Shown here in pieces: positions 1-8,473 of a DNA stretch of 64,000 nt (positions within the stretch are counted from its first letter, which is position 1; each line of letters opens with the position of its first letter). A model generated the notes under the pieces. It saw only the letters and a list, made by a program, of their open reading frames with translations, did no database searches and had not been told where the DNA came from. The position numbers and the translations under genes were made by a program. Location: assembly GCA_022826805.1 (NCBI GenBank), contig JAJDUH010000079.1, positions 124,001 to 188,000 on the forward strand, written 5' to 3'. Source of the stretch: Candidatus Poribacteria bacterium (GTDB lineage Bacteria > Poribacteria > WGA-4E > WGA-3G).

Positions 1-704
1 TAAAAGCAGTCTTCTTTGATTTTTATAATACACTCTGCACATGGGGACAGCCGCTTATAGGGCGTCTCCAGAAAATCGCAGACCGGTATGGGTTTGAAAT
101 TGACGCAGCACGCTATGCAGCAGCACGCGAGAATCTCTATGCGGAGGCATCAGGCTCCGATCCTACCACGCACGCGCTCCTTGAAACGATGCAAGAGATC
201 ATTGAGAGTTACTACGAATTTGTAAAGGCTCTCGGTGTTCAAGAACATAGAGAACAGGTGACGTGGGAACTCTTGCAATCCGAACACTCACTTTTCGCTG
301 CTAACGCCGCGAAACTCTACAACGATGTTGTCCCGACGCTTGCGCATTTACGAGATATGGGTTTCAAGTTAGCGATTGTGTCAAATTGGGATACGCCATT
401 GGATCCGCTTACCGAACGATTGGGAATCGCCCACTATTTTGATGCGATTGTCGCCTCGCATGATGCACGCGTTCGGTCCGCAAAGCCAGATTCGCATATC
501 TTTAACTATACACTCGCAGCGGTTGAGGTTTCGGCAGCGGCAGCCGTTCATGTCGGAGATACCTACGAAGCAGACATCGTCGGGGCAAGAAACGCCGGCA
601 TTCGTCCGATACTGATTGACCGTGACAAGACACAAATCGACAAATGGCGTGAAACTATTCAGAGCCTGTCCGAATTACCGAAACTGCTTTCCGATCGCGA
701 CTAA
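1..704 (+). CDS. HAD-superfamily hydrolase, 5' end cut by window edge
   Basis: Reading in frame from base 3 gives an almost complete HAD (haloacid dehalogenase-like) phosphatase/hydrolase of 233 residues. Motif I is FFDFYNTL, with the nucleophile Asp followed two residues later by Tyr, as in the DxY haloacid-dehalogenase branch; motif II is the Ser of IVSNWD; motif III is the Lys of SAKPDS; motif IV is HVGDTYEADIVGA. Alignment with the paralogue at 831-1532 suggests that only a TTG start and about one further codon lie outside the window, because the first visible bases match the start of that gene. The downstream gap (705-830) carries a leader repeat. Cytosolic; substrate unknown, since HAD families cannot be assigned a substrate from motifs alone. 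Family certain, function open. Confidence 0.9.
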   Translation, partial: KAVFFDFYNTLCTWGQPLIGRLQKIADRYGFEIDAARYAAARENLYAEASGSDPTTHALLETMQEIIESYYEFVKALGVQEHREQVTWELLQSEHSLFAANAAKLYNDVVPTLAHLRDMGFKLAIVSNWDTPLDPLTERLGIAHYFDAIVASHDARVRSAKPDSHIFNYTLAAVEVSAAAAVHVGDTYEADIVGARNAGIRPILIDRDKTQIDKWRETIQSLSELPKLLSDRD

Positions 705-720
705 TGTTTCACACAGAACC

Positions 721-834
721 TGTAGCCTGCAACAACGGCGCAGGGTTTTTGCCTGGATGTTTCTTCAGATTTCGGAAACGCACGGAAAAAATCTTAACAC
801 CCGTCGTTCCCCCGCAAGGAAAATTAAAAATTGG
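721..834 (+). repeat. Leader-type repeat, copy 1, ending in a TTG start
   Basis: About 114 bp that closely match two tandem copies at 52483-52719. It opens with TGTAGCCTGCAAC, forms a short hairpin (CCTGC / GCAGG, 9-nt loop) followed by a T5 run, which looks terminator-like, and ends in a Shine-Dalgarno-like AAGGA about 9 bases before the TTG start of the next HAD gene. The middle is less conserved than the two ends. Confidence 0.75.
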
Positions 835-1532
835 TAAAAGCTGTTTTCTTTGATTTTTACGAAACATTGTGTTTTCATAGGCATTCGCTTGAAGAAAACC
901 TTGAAAGCATCGCTGAGAGGTATAGTGTTGCGGTCAATTGGGAACGCTGTAAAACAGCAATGGAGAACCTCTTTGCCGACACATCAGCACCCGAACCTAC
1001 TACCGAATTTTCTTTGCTGGACTTGTCGATGACTGTAATGAGGCGAGAATGCGAGTTTATAAGAGAAGTTAGTATTGAAACGCACGTAGAACAGATAGCG
1101 TGGGAGTTGTTGCAATCTGGGTACTACCTCTTTGCTGCAAACAGTATTACGCTTTATGATGATGCCATTCCGACACTTCAGTATTTTCGGGATGAAGGCT
1201 TCAAGTTAGCGATTGTTTCGAATTGGGATACCCCCTTGGACCCGCTCACCGAGCGGTTGGGTATCGCCGAGTATTTTGATGCGATTGTCGCTTCGCACGA
1301 TGTGCGCGTCAGGTCCGAGAAACCGGATCCGCATATTTTTAATTATGCGCTCGCAGCGGTTGGTGTCTCGGCGGAGGAAGTCGTTCATGTCGGGGATACA
1401 TACCAGACGGATATCGTCGGGGCAAAAAATGTGGGTGTTCGTCCGATACTCCTTGACCGCGATGGCACGCAAGCCAGCAGGTGGAACGAGACGATCCAGA
1501 GCTTGTCCGAATTGCCGAAACTACTCGCTTAG
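831..1532 (+). CDS. HAD-superfamily hydrolase (tandem paralogue)
   Basis: A 233-residue HAD hydrolase and tandem duplicate of the preceding gene; from about residue 95 onward the two are nearly identical. Motif I FFDFYETL (DxY type), motif II IVSNWD, motif III Lys in SEKPDP, motif IV HVGDTYQTDIVGA. The start is TTG at 831, chosen because it gives the conserved N terminus VKAVFFDFY and lies about 9 bases after AAGGA; no ATG is nearby. The N-terminal cap region (residues 15-95) is the divergent part, so the two copies may differ in substrate. It converges with the WD40 gene on the other strand, with 8 bp between the stops. Confidence 0.92.
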   Translation: MVKAVFFDFYETLCFHRHSLEENLESIAERYSVAVNWERCKTAMENLFADTSAPEPTTEFSLLDLSMTVMRRECEFIREVSIETHVEQIAWELLQSGYYLFAANSITLYDDAIPTLQYFRDEGFKLAIVSNWDTPLDPLTERLGIAEYFDAIVASHDVRVRSEKPDPHIFNYALAAVGVSAEEVVHVGDTYQTDIVGAKNVGVRPILLDRDGTQASRWNETIQSLSELPKLLA

Positions 1533-1540
1533 TTCTCGGT

Positions 1541-3532
1541 TCAGCAAAGGTAAGGTTTCATATCCCATAATAGAATGGTGCCGTCTAAACTACCACTCGC
1601 CAGCAGTGTTCCGTCCGACGAGAAAGCGAGCGATTGGATGTCAGTGGGATGACTCCAGAAGGTGGCAATATTTTCACCGGTAGCAATATCCCACAATCGG
1701 ATTGAGACTTTATCGGTACCTTGCCACGATGCACCCGAAACAAGATAGCGTCCACATGGAGAAAAAGTCAATGCTTCTGCTCGCCAACATCCATGCGGTA
1801 AACATATCACCATTTGGGTTTTGTAGGTCGTTGCATCCCACAACCGAAGCTCCCGAAACACACCACCTGCAATCAGTGTTCCATCAGGCGAAAATGCAAT
1901 TGCTTTTGGGGTAGCCTTATACTCCGAACCCTTCTTTAACCATTGGAGCGTCCTCTGAATTTGGCGATCGTCGCCTTTGTATTTGGCGACATCTTGCGGG
2001 CGGTTTGAGGTGAGTTCAGTAATCTGCTCTCCGTTCTCAATGTCCCACAATCGAGCTTTTTCATCTTCGTGTGCACTCGCAACGGACTTACCATCGGGTG
2101 AAAACGCTATTGACCAGATCCAATCCGTTTCTTCCGTGAACAGTCGAAGTTTATAGTCGTGTTCCACATCCCAGACACCCAAAACACCCTTAGCGTCCGC
2201 ACTTACCAGTAGATTGCCTTTTGGAGAAAACGCAACAGCATAGAGAACTGCTTGATGTCCGGTGAGTTCAGTCGGTGATGCATCTGGTTTCCCAAAGTCC
2301 CATACCCTCACAGTCTTATCGTAGGACGTAGCAGCCAATTTGTCGCCACAGGGTGAAAAGTCAATAGATCGGGTCATGTGGAGACCTTCACACCTGAATG
2401 TCGTTTGCAGTTTTAATTCCTGAACATCCCGTATATGAATATCGCCTGACCAATATCCAGCCGCCAAAGTACTTCCATCGGGTGTAAATGTGACAGCACC
2501 ACACACAGAGGTGTGTCCACGAATAGGAGGAGATTGGGGTGTGGATTCTCCGACGTTCCATAGCTGAATTGTATCGGTACCGGTTATAACCAATTGTGAC
2601 CCTTTTTGTAAAAAACGGACTCTCTTAATGGGCTCTGTATGGACTAAGGTCGTAATTTCTCTGTTGTTTTCTACATCTGAGACTGTAATCGTTGTTCCAG
2701 AAACCATCGCAGCAATCAAAATGCTGTCGGATGAATAGGTGTATTGCACCCAATTGATCGTTTTGGGCAAGGATGTGACAACTGGAATGGGTGTATTGGT
2801 GGTGAGTTTATCAACCTCCCACTTGCGGAGGTTACCATCCCGATCTGCGGATACTAAAAACTTGCGACATGGAGAAAGGAATAGAGCAGTCAACGAAAAT
2901 GAATGTCCTATGAGGTGAGCAATGCGTTCACCGGTTTCGATATCCCAGACTGAGAAGGTATTTTCGGGAGTTGCGCCTATGAGGCGTCTTCCATCAGGTG
3001 AAAAGGTAAGTGGAATGCCAGTGGCACGATGACGAGGTTGAAGTTCTTCGTCAACCGTGAATTTTGCGATCTGTTCACTGGTCTCAATATCCCAGACATA
3101 AACGGCATCGTATTTTCCACCGGAAGATGCTAAATATTGTCCATCGGGTGAAAAAACGAGTTCGGAAGCCAGATCAAAATCTCCCTTCCGCTGCATTGTC
3201 GCGAGACAGCGGCGACTCTGTATATCCCAAACTTTAACACCACCGTCCCAATTGCCAGTCGCAAGCAGTGCTCCGTTCGGTGAAAATCCAAGAGCAGAAA
3301 CCATCCCACGCTCTGTCTCCCACAGATCAACAGGCTTCATCGTCGCGAGTTCATACCACCATAGCCCAATCCATGTTCCGATAAGGAGATACTTTCCATC
3401 TGGCGAGGATTCGAGTGGACCTACCATCGCGCGTCCTAACCGGGCAATTGCACCTTCTGGAAGTGCCCAAGTGGTGACATCCCTATCCATGCCTATTTCT
3501 TCGGAAACTGTCTGCAGATTTGGGTTTTGCAC
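1541..3532 (-). CDS. WD40 repeat protein
   Basis: A 663-residue protein made almost wholly of WD40 repeats. At least a dozen blades can be counted from the recurring FSPDG turn and the closing WD dipeptide (VKVWDIQ, VYVWDIE, FSVWDIE, IQLWNVG, VRVWDFG, LGVWDVE, ARLWDIE, LRLWDAT, IRLWDIA, ILLWDM), enough for two beta-propellers. No signal peptide or catalytic domain is visible, so a cytosolic scaffold or binding role is likely; the partner is unknown. The start is GTG at 3532, supported by AGGAAG about 9 bases upstream; an internal ATG at residue 15 is the alternative. A non-coding gap of about 170 bp separates it from the LamG gene upstream. Confidence 0.9.
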   Translation of the reverse strand: MQNPNLQTVSEEIGMDRDVTTWALPEGAIARLGRAMVGPLESSPDGKYLLIGTWIGLWWYELATMKPVDLWETERGMVSALGFSPNGALLATGNWDGGVKVWDIQSRRCLATMQRKGDFDLASELVFSPDGQYLASSGGKYDAVYVWDIETSEQIAKFTVDEELQPRHRATGIPLTFSPDGRRLIGATPENTFSVWDIETGERIAHLIGHSFSLTALFLSPCRKFLVSADRDGNLRKWEVDKLTTNTPIPVVTSLPKTINWVQYTYSSDSILIAAMVSGTTITVSDVENNREITTLVHTEPIKRVRFLQKGSQLVITGTDTIQLWNVGESTPQSPPIRGHTSVCGAVTFTPDGSTLAAGYWSGDIHIRDVQELKLQTTFRCEGLHMTRSIDFSPCGDKLAATSYDKTVRVWDFGKPDASPTELTGHQAVLYAVAFSPKGNLLVSADAKGVLGVWDVEHDYKLRLFTEETDWIWSIAFSPDGKSVASAHEDEKARLWDIENGEQITELTSNRPQDVAKYKGDDRQIQRTLQWLKKGSEYKATPKAIAFSPDGTLIAGGVFRELRLWDATTYKTQMVICLPHGCWRAEALTFSPCGRYLVSGASWQGTDKVSIRLWDIATGENIATFWSHPTDIQSLAFSSDGTLLASGSLDGTILLWDMKPYLC

Positions 3533-3700
3533 TGTGTGCTTCCTATTTCAATGATTACGAGAAGTTATCTATTTTTCGACCACAAACGCAGAGTCTACAG
3601 ACCTTGGAGTTGCTAATGAATCTCTTGGTCGTAGGTGATCTCATCATACCATGCCATCTGTTGAGAGAAGAGGATTGGCGTATCCGTAAGATTGATCTGC

Positions 3701-4474
3701 TTATTTTATCTTTACTCGCCCCCATGTTGTTGTCGCTTTTCCAGAAGGTTCGACGGGTAGGAGCTCTCCAGCCATCGACAATTTGATTTCATCTTCGGTG
3801 AGGACGGTGCTCCAGATTCTGACCTCATCAATGAGACCGTTCCACGCTTGGGCGTACCCTTCGTTGAGTATGCCAATCCATATAGATTTTTCACCTTCGC
3901 CAACTTCATCTTCGGGATGATCTACTTCGTTTTCGAGTTCGCCGTTGACGTAGAGCAGTTGCTGCTTTGTTTTGCCATCATACAGGTAAGCGAGATGCAT
4001 CCATTTTTTATTTTCTAAGGTGGATTTCGATGAAATTTGTTGACCGTCTTTAGCGTTAACCCTCGCCCAGAATTTGCTCTCATTCCACGAAAAGAGATTG
4101 TAGACATCCGCATTCTGCCATGCTGCGCGTTTGGAGACGATGCCTCTTGCGAGGGCATCTGTCCCAAAGGGTTGAACCCAGGCTTCAACCGTCAACTGTT
4201 TCATGCCTTCGAGATCGGGGCTGTGCGCAACTTCGACAAAATTCGCCGCGTCTCCGTCAAATTCAAGGGCGCCGTTGATTTTGCCCTTGACCCATTTCAA
4301 GTTGCCTTTGAGGCTGGCTCGGTTTTCATTGCCAGAGGCGTCTTTGGGATTTTTTCCCGCACCGTCGTCAAAGGGTAAATAAAGGAGCAATGCATCTTCA
4401 TCGACGGCTTGCGCTATGTAGATACCGACAACAAGCACAAAAGTCAAAGCAAAAGAAAGTAAACGCATGATCAT
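3701..4474 (-). CDS. Secreted LamG-domain protein 1
   Basis: A 257-residue protein with an N-terminal signal peptide (hydrophobic residues 4-21, ending IAQA) and one concanavalin A-like LamG/LamG-like jellyroll domain (about 25-230). Typical features are LYLPFDDG at the start, LEFDGDAANFVEV in the middle and LIDEVRIWSTVLTEDEI near the end. Such domains bind carbohydrate or other extracellular ligands; the target here is unknown. It ends in KATTTWGRVKIK, a tail shared with the four other LamG proteins of the window. AAGGAAAC precedes the ATG; the gene begins 8 bp after the hicA remnant, so it may be read from the same transcript. A second in-frame ATG lies two codons in. Confidence 0.9.
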   Translation of the reverse strand: MIMRLLSFALTFVLVVGIYIAQAVDEDALLLYLPFDDGAGKNPKDASGNENRASLKGNLKWVKGKINGALEFDGDAANFVEVAHSPDLEGMKQLTVEAWVQPFGTDALARGIVSKRAAWQNADVYNLFSWNESKFWARVNAKDGQQISSKSTLENKKWMHLAYLYDGKTKQQLLYVNGELENEVDHPEDEVGEGEKSIWIGILNEGYAQAWNGLIDEVRIWSTVLTEDEIKLSMAGELLPVEPSGKATTTWGRVKIK

Positions 4475-4482
4475 GTTTCCTT

Positions 4483-4690
4483 TTATCTCAGTTTATAGGC
4501 TTCCAGAAAGGCGTCTCTGGAAATTCCAGCTTGCGTACAAATTCGACGCAAAGTTGAGCCTTTGATGCGACGATGATTGGGTAGAACTAGAACGCTACGA
4601 CTCGCATCTGGATTTTCACGTGCCATGCAAATATGGTTCCGTTGCACGGATAACTCTGTTCTTTGGGACGTCTGTTGGAAAACGAGGCAT
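4483..4690 (-). pseudogene. hicA toxin remnant (frameshift and internal deletion)
   Basis: The first 20 codons read MPRFPTDVPKNRVIRATEPY, a HicA-like N terminus; the reading frame then shifts and continues as MARENPDASRSV, PNHRRIKGST and ISRDAFLEAYKLR to a stop at 4483. Compared with remembered HicA relatives of this subgroup, about 13 residues are missing at the junction, including the expected beta strand before the catalytic His region. No single frame covers both halves. The ATG overlaps the hicB stop (TAATG), the arrangement expected of a once-coupled pair. It is too short and broken to appear as an ordinary gene. Confidence 0.75.
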
Positions 4691-4908
4691 TAGATATTCA
4701 CTTCAGTTATGAAAACTTCCAAGGCGGGTTCCTCAATTTCAAGTTCTTCTTTTCCAAAAGTCTCGATATAGAACCGAATTGCCGATGTTACGTCCGCAAC
4801 ACTTTCCTCATAGGTATCACCTTGCCCTATAACAACGCCTTTTAATCCCAGTGGATAGGCGACATAGCCATCGGTATGTTTTTCGACAATAATCTTGAAA
4901 GGTGGCAT
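4690..4908 (-). CDS. hicB: HicB-like antitoxin (partner of the broken hicA)
   Basis: A 72-residue protein of the HicB/UPF0150 fold: YVAYPLGLKGVVIGQGDTYE is the partly degraded RNase H-like core, followed by the helix ESVADVTSAIRFYIETFG. HicB proteins bind and neutralise HicA RNases and often repress their own promoter; this short form has no added DNA-binding domain. AGGAG lies 8 bases before the ATG. The gene starts 26 bp after the larA-like stop, so it may be carried on that transcript. Its partner is inactivated, leaving a possibly orphan antitoxin. Confidence 0.8.
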   Translation of the reverse strand: MPPFKIIVEKHTDGYVAYPLGLKGVVIGQGDTYEESVADVTSAIRFYIETFGKEELEIEEPALEVFITEVNI

Positions 4909-4934
4909 TCTGTTCTCCTGCTTTCTATGAAAAT

Positions 4935-6209
4935 TTATTTATTAAACCGCGAGCGGAGTGCCCATAAGCCTTGTCCAGGTTCGCTGATGTAGAAGAAGTC
5001 GCCGTTGAAACCATCAGCAAGCGTTTCAGGATTGTATTCGGCGAGCACTTCGTTCACGGGTGCCCACTGGTAGCCTACGGATTCAATCTCAGTTTGCGTG
5101 AGATGTCCGGTCGCGTATGTGACCTTGAAACGTCCTTCAGTACTGCCGTGAATCAGGTGCGCGGCGGCGGAGAGGTTTTCTTGTAGTTCTCGGTTTTCTG
5201 AGACTGCCTTGAGTGTTGCAGGTGTGCCACGGTAGCCATACTTGCGGATGAGTCGGTCGATTTCAGCGTCCTCCCCGAATTCGCGGAGACCGGGGGCAAT
5301 GATAATTAACTCACCACCGTCTGCCATCGCCATCCGTGTGCGGTAGATCGCCTTGTTGCCGAGCCATGTGCTCTTGAACTCTATCGGGTCCAAGTAGACG
5401 ACCACTTTTGCTAAAGGAGCATCCAAGAAGATCATATTTGTGGCTCTGCTCAATTCAGCAGCGGTCTCAAAAGTGTGTGCATCGTCGCCAACGTAAAGTC
5501 CGCGCATTACGCGTTCGCCGGTGGCATCGACGTCCATGACGCTCATGACGTACAAGATGCCCAGCTGTTTCAGGTGGTATGTATGTGCGTAATTTAACAC
5601 TCTTCTGACAGAGGTATTTGTTCGTCCCATCAGGCGTTCCATGCCGTCTACGGCACCGAGGAAGTGGGATTTGTTAATCATCTCAACCCCGCCTGCTCCG
5701 ACGAGGATGTTCTTGAATCCGTTGGCGATACCGATAACTTCGTGCGGGATCACTTGTCCGACGGAGATAATGAGTTCGTAATCTCCTTCCACGAGGTGCC
5801 GGTTTACGGCAACAGGAATGCTGTAATCGAGTTTGCCTCCTGAGACCTCCTGCACAAACTCGGATGGAACTTCGCCAAAGTGGTACAGTCCGGTGCGCCA
5901 GTTGTGGACATGATACGTCGCCTTGGGCAAGTCGCCATACATCTCGGCAATCTGTGCTTCGGTCATCGGAGCGTGTGTACCGATGGCGGGGAGGATATCG
6001 AAGGTCGTGCCGTTTGCGGTGTCCCATAACTCATAGAGGATTTGCGTAAGTTCACCGGCGTTTGAGTGGAGGCGTGTTATGTCGGGCGGGATTACCAGAA
6101 TCTTTTTGGGGATACCGCCTAACTTGAGCAGTGCTTCGTGTAGTAAAGAGCGTTTTTCTTCGGATGTGATGACGGTATCTTTTCCACCGTGGGCAATATA
6201 GGTTGGCAT
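4935..6209 (-). CDS. LarA-like nickel-dependent racemase/epimerase (DUF2088)
   Basis: A 424-residue protein of the lactate racemase LarA family, whose members racemise or epimerise 2-hydroxyacids with a nickel-pincer cofactor. Visible hallmarks are PPDITRLHSNAG (residues 41-51), IGTHAPM (His79), IPHEV (His156), GFKNI (Lys166, the expected cofactor attachment position) and NKSHF (His182). The C-terminal half gives the second lobe. The ATG at 6209 is chosen over a longer frame from 6275 because AAGGA precedes it and family homology begins there. No larB, larC or larE cofactor genes are in the window. The neighbouring FAA hydrolase suggests a small organic-acid or sugar-acid catabolic unit. The substrate is probably not lactate itself but cannot be named. 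Confidence 0.85.
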   Translation of the reverse strand: MPTYIAHGGKDTVITSEEKRSLLHEALLKLGGIPKKILVIPPDITRLHSNAGELTQILYELWDTANGTTFDILPAIGTHAPMTEAQIAEMYGDLPKATYHVHNWRTGLYHFGEVPSEFVQEVSGGKLDYSIPVAVNRHLVEGDYELIISVGQVIPHEVIGIANGFKNILVGAGGVEMINKSHFLGAVDGMERLMGRTNTSVRRVLNYAHTYHLKQLGILYVMSVMDVDATGERVMRGLYVGDDAHTFETAAELSRATNMIFLDAPLAKVVVYLDPIEFKSTWLGNKAIYRTRMAMADGGELIIIAPGLREFGEDAEIDRLIRKYGYRGTPATLKAVSENRELQENLSAAAHLIHGSTEGRFKVTYATGHLTQTEIESVGYQWAPVNEVLAEYNPETLADGFNGDFFYISEPGQGLWALRSRFNK

Positions 6210-6292
6210 TTTTTTTTCCTTTACCGAGTTATTTATTGAAGTTTCATACGGTTTGTGCGACAAAAGCCAGTGCAAGTGGCATGCTGGGACAG

Positions 6293-6314
6293 GGCGAGGT
6301 TAGAAAACCTCGCC
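6293..6314. repeat. Hairpin repeat (GGCGAGGTT family)
   Basis: Perfect 9-bp inverted repeat GGCGAGGTT / AACCTCGCC with a 4-base loop AGAA. The same unit occurs at 41251-41272 and, degenerate, at 44955-44976. It lies between the larA-like and FAA hydrolase genes. Confidence 0.85.
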
Positions 6315-6348
6315 AGCGGAGAGATTGGAAAGTACATCTACAAAGGGA

Positions 6349-7101
6349 TCACTGTGCTACGACAGGATTTCTCAAAATGCCGATGCCGTCAATCTCGATT
6401 TCGACGACATCACCGGCTTTTAATGCACTCGTTGTGCCGGGTGTACCTGTGAAGATTGCATCCCCGGGTTCAAGGGTGATTGCCTGTGAGATGAAGCTCA
6501 CAACGGTTGTTACCGGAAAGATGAGGTCTGCAGTGGTCTGTTTCTGGACAACTTCACCGTTGATCCGGGTTTCCAACTGTGCATCGGTGTAGTCAAGGTC
6601 TGTAACGATGACGGGACCTATAGGACCAAAGGTGTCGGAGGCTTTGGCACGCCACCACTGTAAGTCGTTGCTCTGCCAAGTGCGCGCACTGACGTCGTTG
6701 CCACACGTCACGCCCAGTATATTAGCGGAGGCTTCTTCTGGTGTTGCCTTGCGGGTCTGTTTCTTCATAATGACAACGAGTTCGCCTTCGGCGTGGATTT
6801 CATCATCACCGTCTGGTAGTTCGATATTGCCGCCCGGATCGTTGATACAGGATGGGGTCTTAATAAAGATTTCGGGGTTTTGCGGTTCTGGAGCGCCGTC
6901 TAAGTGACTCCGATAGTTCAGACCTACAGCTAACACCTTTGTGGGGGTTGTCGGGGCGAGAAGTTTGACATCCGCTAACGCAACGGTCTCGCCTGTTTCG
7001 CTGTGTTCGCCAAACGGGCATCCCGATAGTACGTTCAGATTATCTCCTGAAACGGTGCCGTAACCGATTGTGCCATTTAATTCGTATCGTGCTAATTTCA
7101 T
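6349..7101 (-). CDS. Fumarylacetoacetate hydrolase family protein
   Basis: A 250-residue FAH-family enzyme. The C-terminal FAH domain begins at VLAVGLNYRSH (about residue 57) and contains the metal-binding acidic residues in IHAEGELVVIM and the family signature GVTCGNDVSAR, then the closing IFTGTPGTTSALKAGDVVEIEIDGIG. Family members hydrolyse or hydrate beta-diketo acids such as acylpyruvates and 2-keto-3-deoxy sugar acids using Mg2+. The short N-terminal part (1-50) is the usual small FAH N domain. AAGGAG lies 7 bases before the ATG, and a strong promoter sits just upstream. With the LarA-like enzyme downstream it may form a sugar-acid or hydroxyacid degradation operon (inference). Confidence 0.92.
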   Translation of the reverse strand: MKLARYELNGTIGYGTVSGDNLNVLSGCPFGEHSETGETVALADVKLLAPTTPTKVLAVGLNYRSHLDGAPEPQNPEIFIKTPSCINDPGGNIELPDGDDEIHAEGELVVIMKKQTRKATPEEASANILGVTCGNDVSARTWQSNDLQWWRAKASDTFGPIGPVIVTDLDYTDAQLETRINGEVVQKQTTADLIFPVTTVVSFISQAITLEPGDAIFTGTPGTTSALKAGDVVEIEIDGIGILRNPVVAQ

Positions 7102-7154
7102 TGTAGTCTCCTTCTTTAGTTTTCCGGCGTAGTTTGCGAACCGAAATTCGCTAT

Positions 7155-7183
7155 ATTCTATCGTGTATCTGATGTGGTGTCAA
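7155..7183 (-). promoter_or_regulatory. Sigma-70 promoter of the FAA hydrolase gene
   Basis: On the minus strand TTGACA (7178-7183), a 17-bp spacer, then TAGAAT (7155-7160): a near-consensus match placed about 55 bp upstream of the ATG. Confidence 0.75.
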
Positions 7184-7226
7184 TTTATTTATTGTAATTG
7201 GCAGTCAACGGTCGGCGATTGGTAAT

Positions 7227-7255
7227 TTGACTTTTGGCACAAAATGTGTTAGAAT
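7227..7255 (+). promoter_or_regulatory. Sigma-70 promoter of argC
   Basis: TTGACT (7227-7232), 17-bp spacer, TAGAAT (7250-7255), about 48 bp upstream of the argC ATG. It is divergent from the FAA hydrolase promoter in the same 200-bp gap. Confidence 0.7.
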
Positions 7256-7303
7256 TTCTATACAAAATTAACACCCTTATAAAAAACATGCGGTGAGTTG
7301 TAA

Positions 7304-8347
7304 ATGGTAAAGATTGGAATTGTTGGGGCATCTGGATATAGCGGTAGTGAACTGTTGCGTTTTCTCGTCAACCATCCTGGAGAACTACAGGTAGCCCTCT
7401 GCACGTCTGAAACCTACGCTGGGCAGTGTATTGACAGTGTTCTACCCAATCTCCGAGGGTTTTTATCCGCCAAATTTGAACCCTTAGATATTGATTCCCT
7501 CAAAGAGAGAGTGGATGCTGTTGTTCTCGCTGTTCCACACAAAGTTGCGATGTCGTTCGTGCCACGGATTCTGGAACAGGGGCTACGCATTGTGGATTTC
7601 AGTGCCGACTACAGACTGAGGGATGCCGAAATCTACGAAGCTTGGTATCATGTGGAGCATACAAGCACAAGGCTGATACCAGAGGCGGTATATGGTTTGC
7701 CCGAACGTTATCGCGACTACATTCGTTCCGCACAACTCGTCGCGAATCCAGGGTGTTATCCGACAAGTGCTATACTTGCGGCGATACCTTTCATCACTCA
7801 AGGGATCGTGGAATTAGACTCTATCATTGTTGACTCGAAATCGGGTATTTCCGGTGCCGGTCCCAAACCTCGCGAAAATACACACTATCCGAATCGGGAA
7901 TCTAATTTTGTTGCTTACAATATCGGTGTCCATCGACATACGCCGGAGATTGAACAGGAATTGTCGACTGTTGCCTCGGAACCCGTTTGCGTAACGTTTA
8001 CCCCTCACCTTGTGCCAATGACGCGTGGTATCCTCAGTACTGTCTATATGCGTCTGACAGAAGAGATGTCCACCGAGGCAGCCCTTGATATCTATTCAGA
8101 CTTTTATGAGCACGAACCGTTTGTTCGGGTCCTTCCGTCGGGTACCTACCCGGAAACGAAGGCAGTCCTTGGAAGCAACTACTGCGATGTTGGACTTGAG
8201 GTGGATACGCGGACCCGTCGCATTGTTGCCATGGCAGCAATTGACAACCTCGGTAAAGGTGCTGCGGGTGCTGTCGTGCAGAACCTCAACCTGATGTTCG
8301 GTTTCAAGGAGACCGCTGGGCTGAAGGTGCCGGGGATGATGCCTTAG
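7304..8347 (+). CDS. argC: N-acetyl-gamma-glutamyl-phosphate reductase
   Basis: A 347-residue NADPH-dependent reductase making N-acetylglutamate semialdehyde from N-acetylglutamyl phosphate in arginine biosynthesis (cytosol). The N-terminal dinucleotide-binding loop is GIVGASGYSG (residues 5-13), the catalytic Cys151 is in ANPGCYPT, and the conserved SGISGAGPKP and HRHTPEIEQ follow. Full length for the family (about 340-350). The ATG at 7304 is the first codon giving the canonical N terminus; only a weak ribosome-binding site precedes it. No other arg genes are nearby. It is followed by lpxB after a repeat-rich gap. Confidence 0.97.
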   Translation: MVKIGIVGASGYSGSELLRFLVNHPGELQVALCTSETYAGQCIDSVLPNLRGFLSAKFEPLDIDSLKERVDAVVLAVPHKVAMSFVPRILEQGLRIVDFSADYRLRDAEIYEAWYHVEHTSTRLIPEAVYGLPERYRDYIRSAQLVANPGCYPTSAILAAIPFITQGIVELDSIIVDSKSGISGAGPKPRENTHYPNRESNFVAYNIGVHRHTPEIEQELSTVASEPVCVTFTPHLVPMTRGILSTVYMRLTEEMSTEAALDIYSDFYEHEPFVRVLPSGTYPETKAVLGSNYCDVGLEVDTRTRRIVAMAAIDNLGKGAAGAVVQNLNLMFGFKETAGLKVPGMMP

Positions 8348-8473
8348 AGTGGCTGTCAGTTGTCAGCGGTTAGCAGTTAGCGAATGGCAAACAGCGAATT
8401 CCCATCAGCAAACAGCGAAATGTGAATTGTGAACAGCGAACAGCGAACAGCGAATTGCCGAAAGCCGAAAATT
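8348..8473. repeat. Short degenerate tandem repeats upstream of lpxB
   Basis: About 110 bp of imperfect short repeats, including three in a row of ACAGCGA (8430-8452) and several GCAGTTAGCGA-like units. It has the look of the low-complexity repeat tracts found at many gene boundaries of this window rather than coding sequence. Confidence 0.6.
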
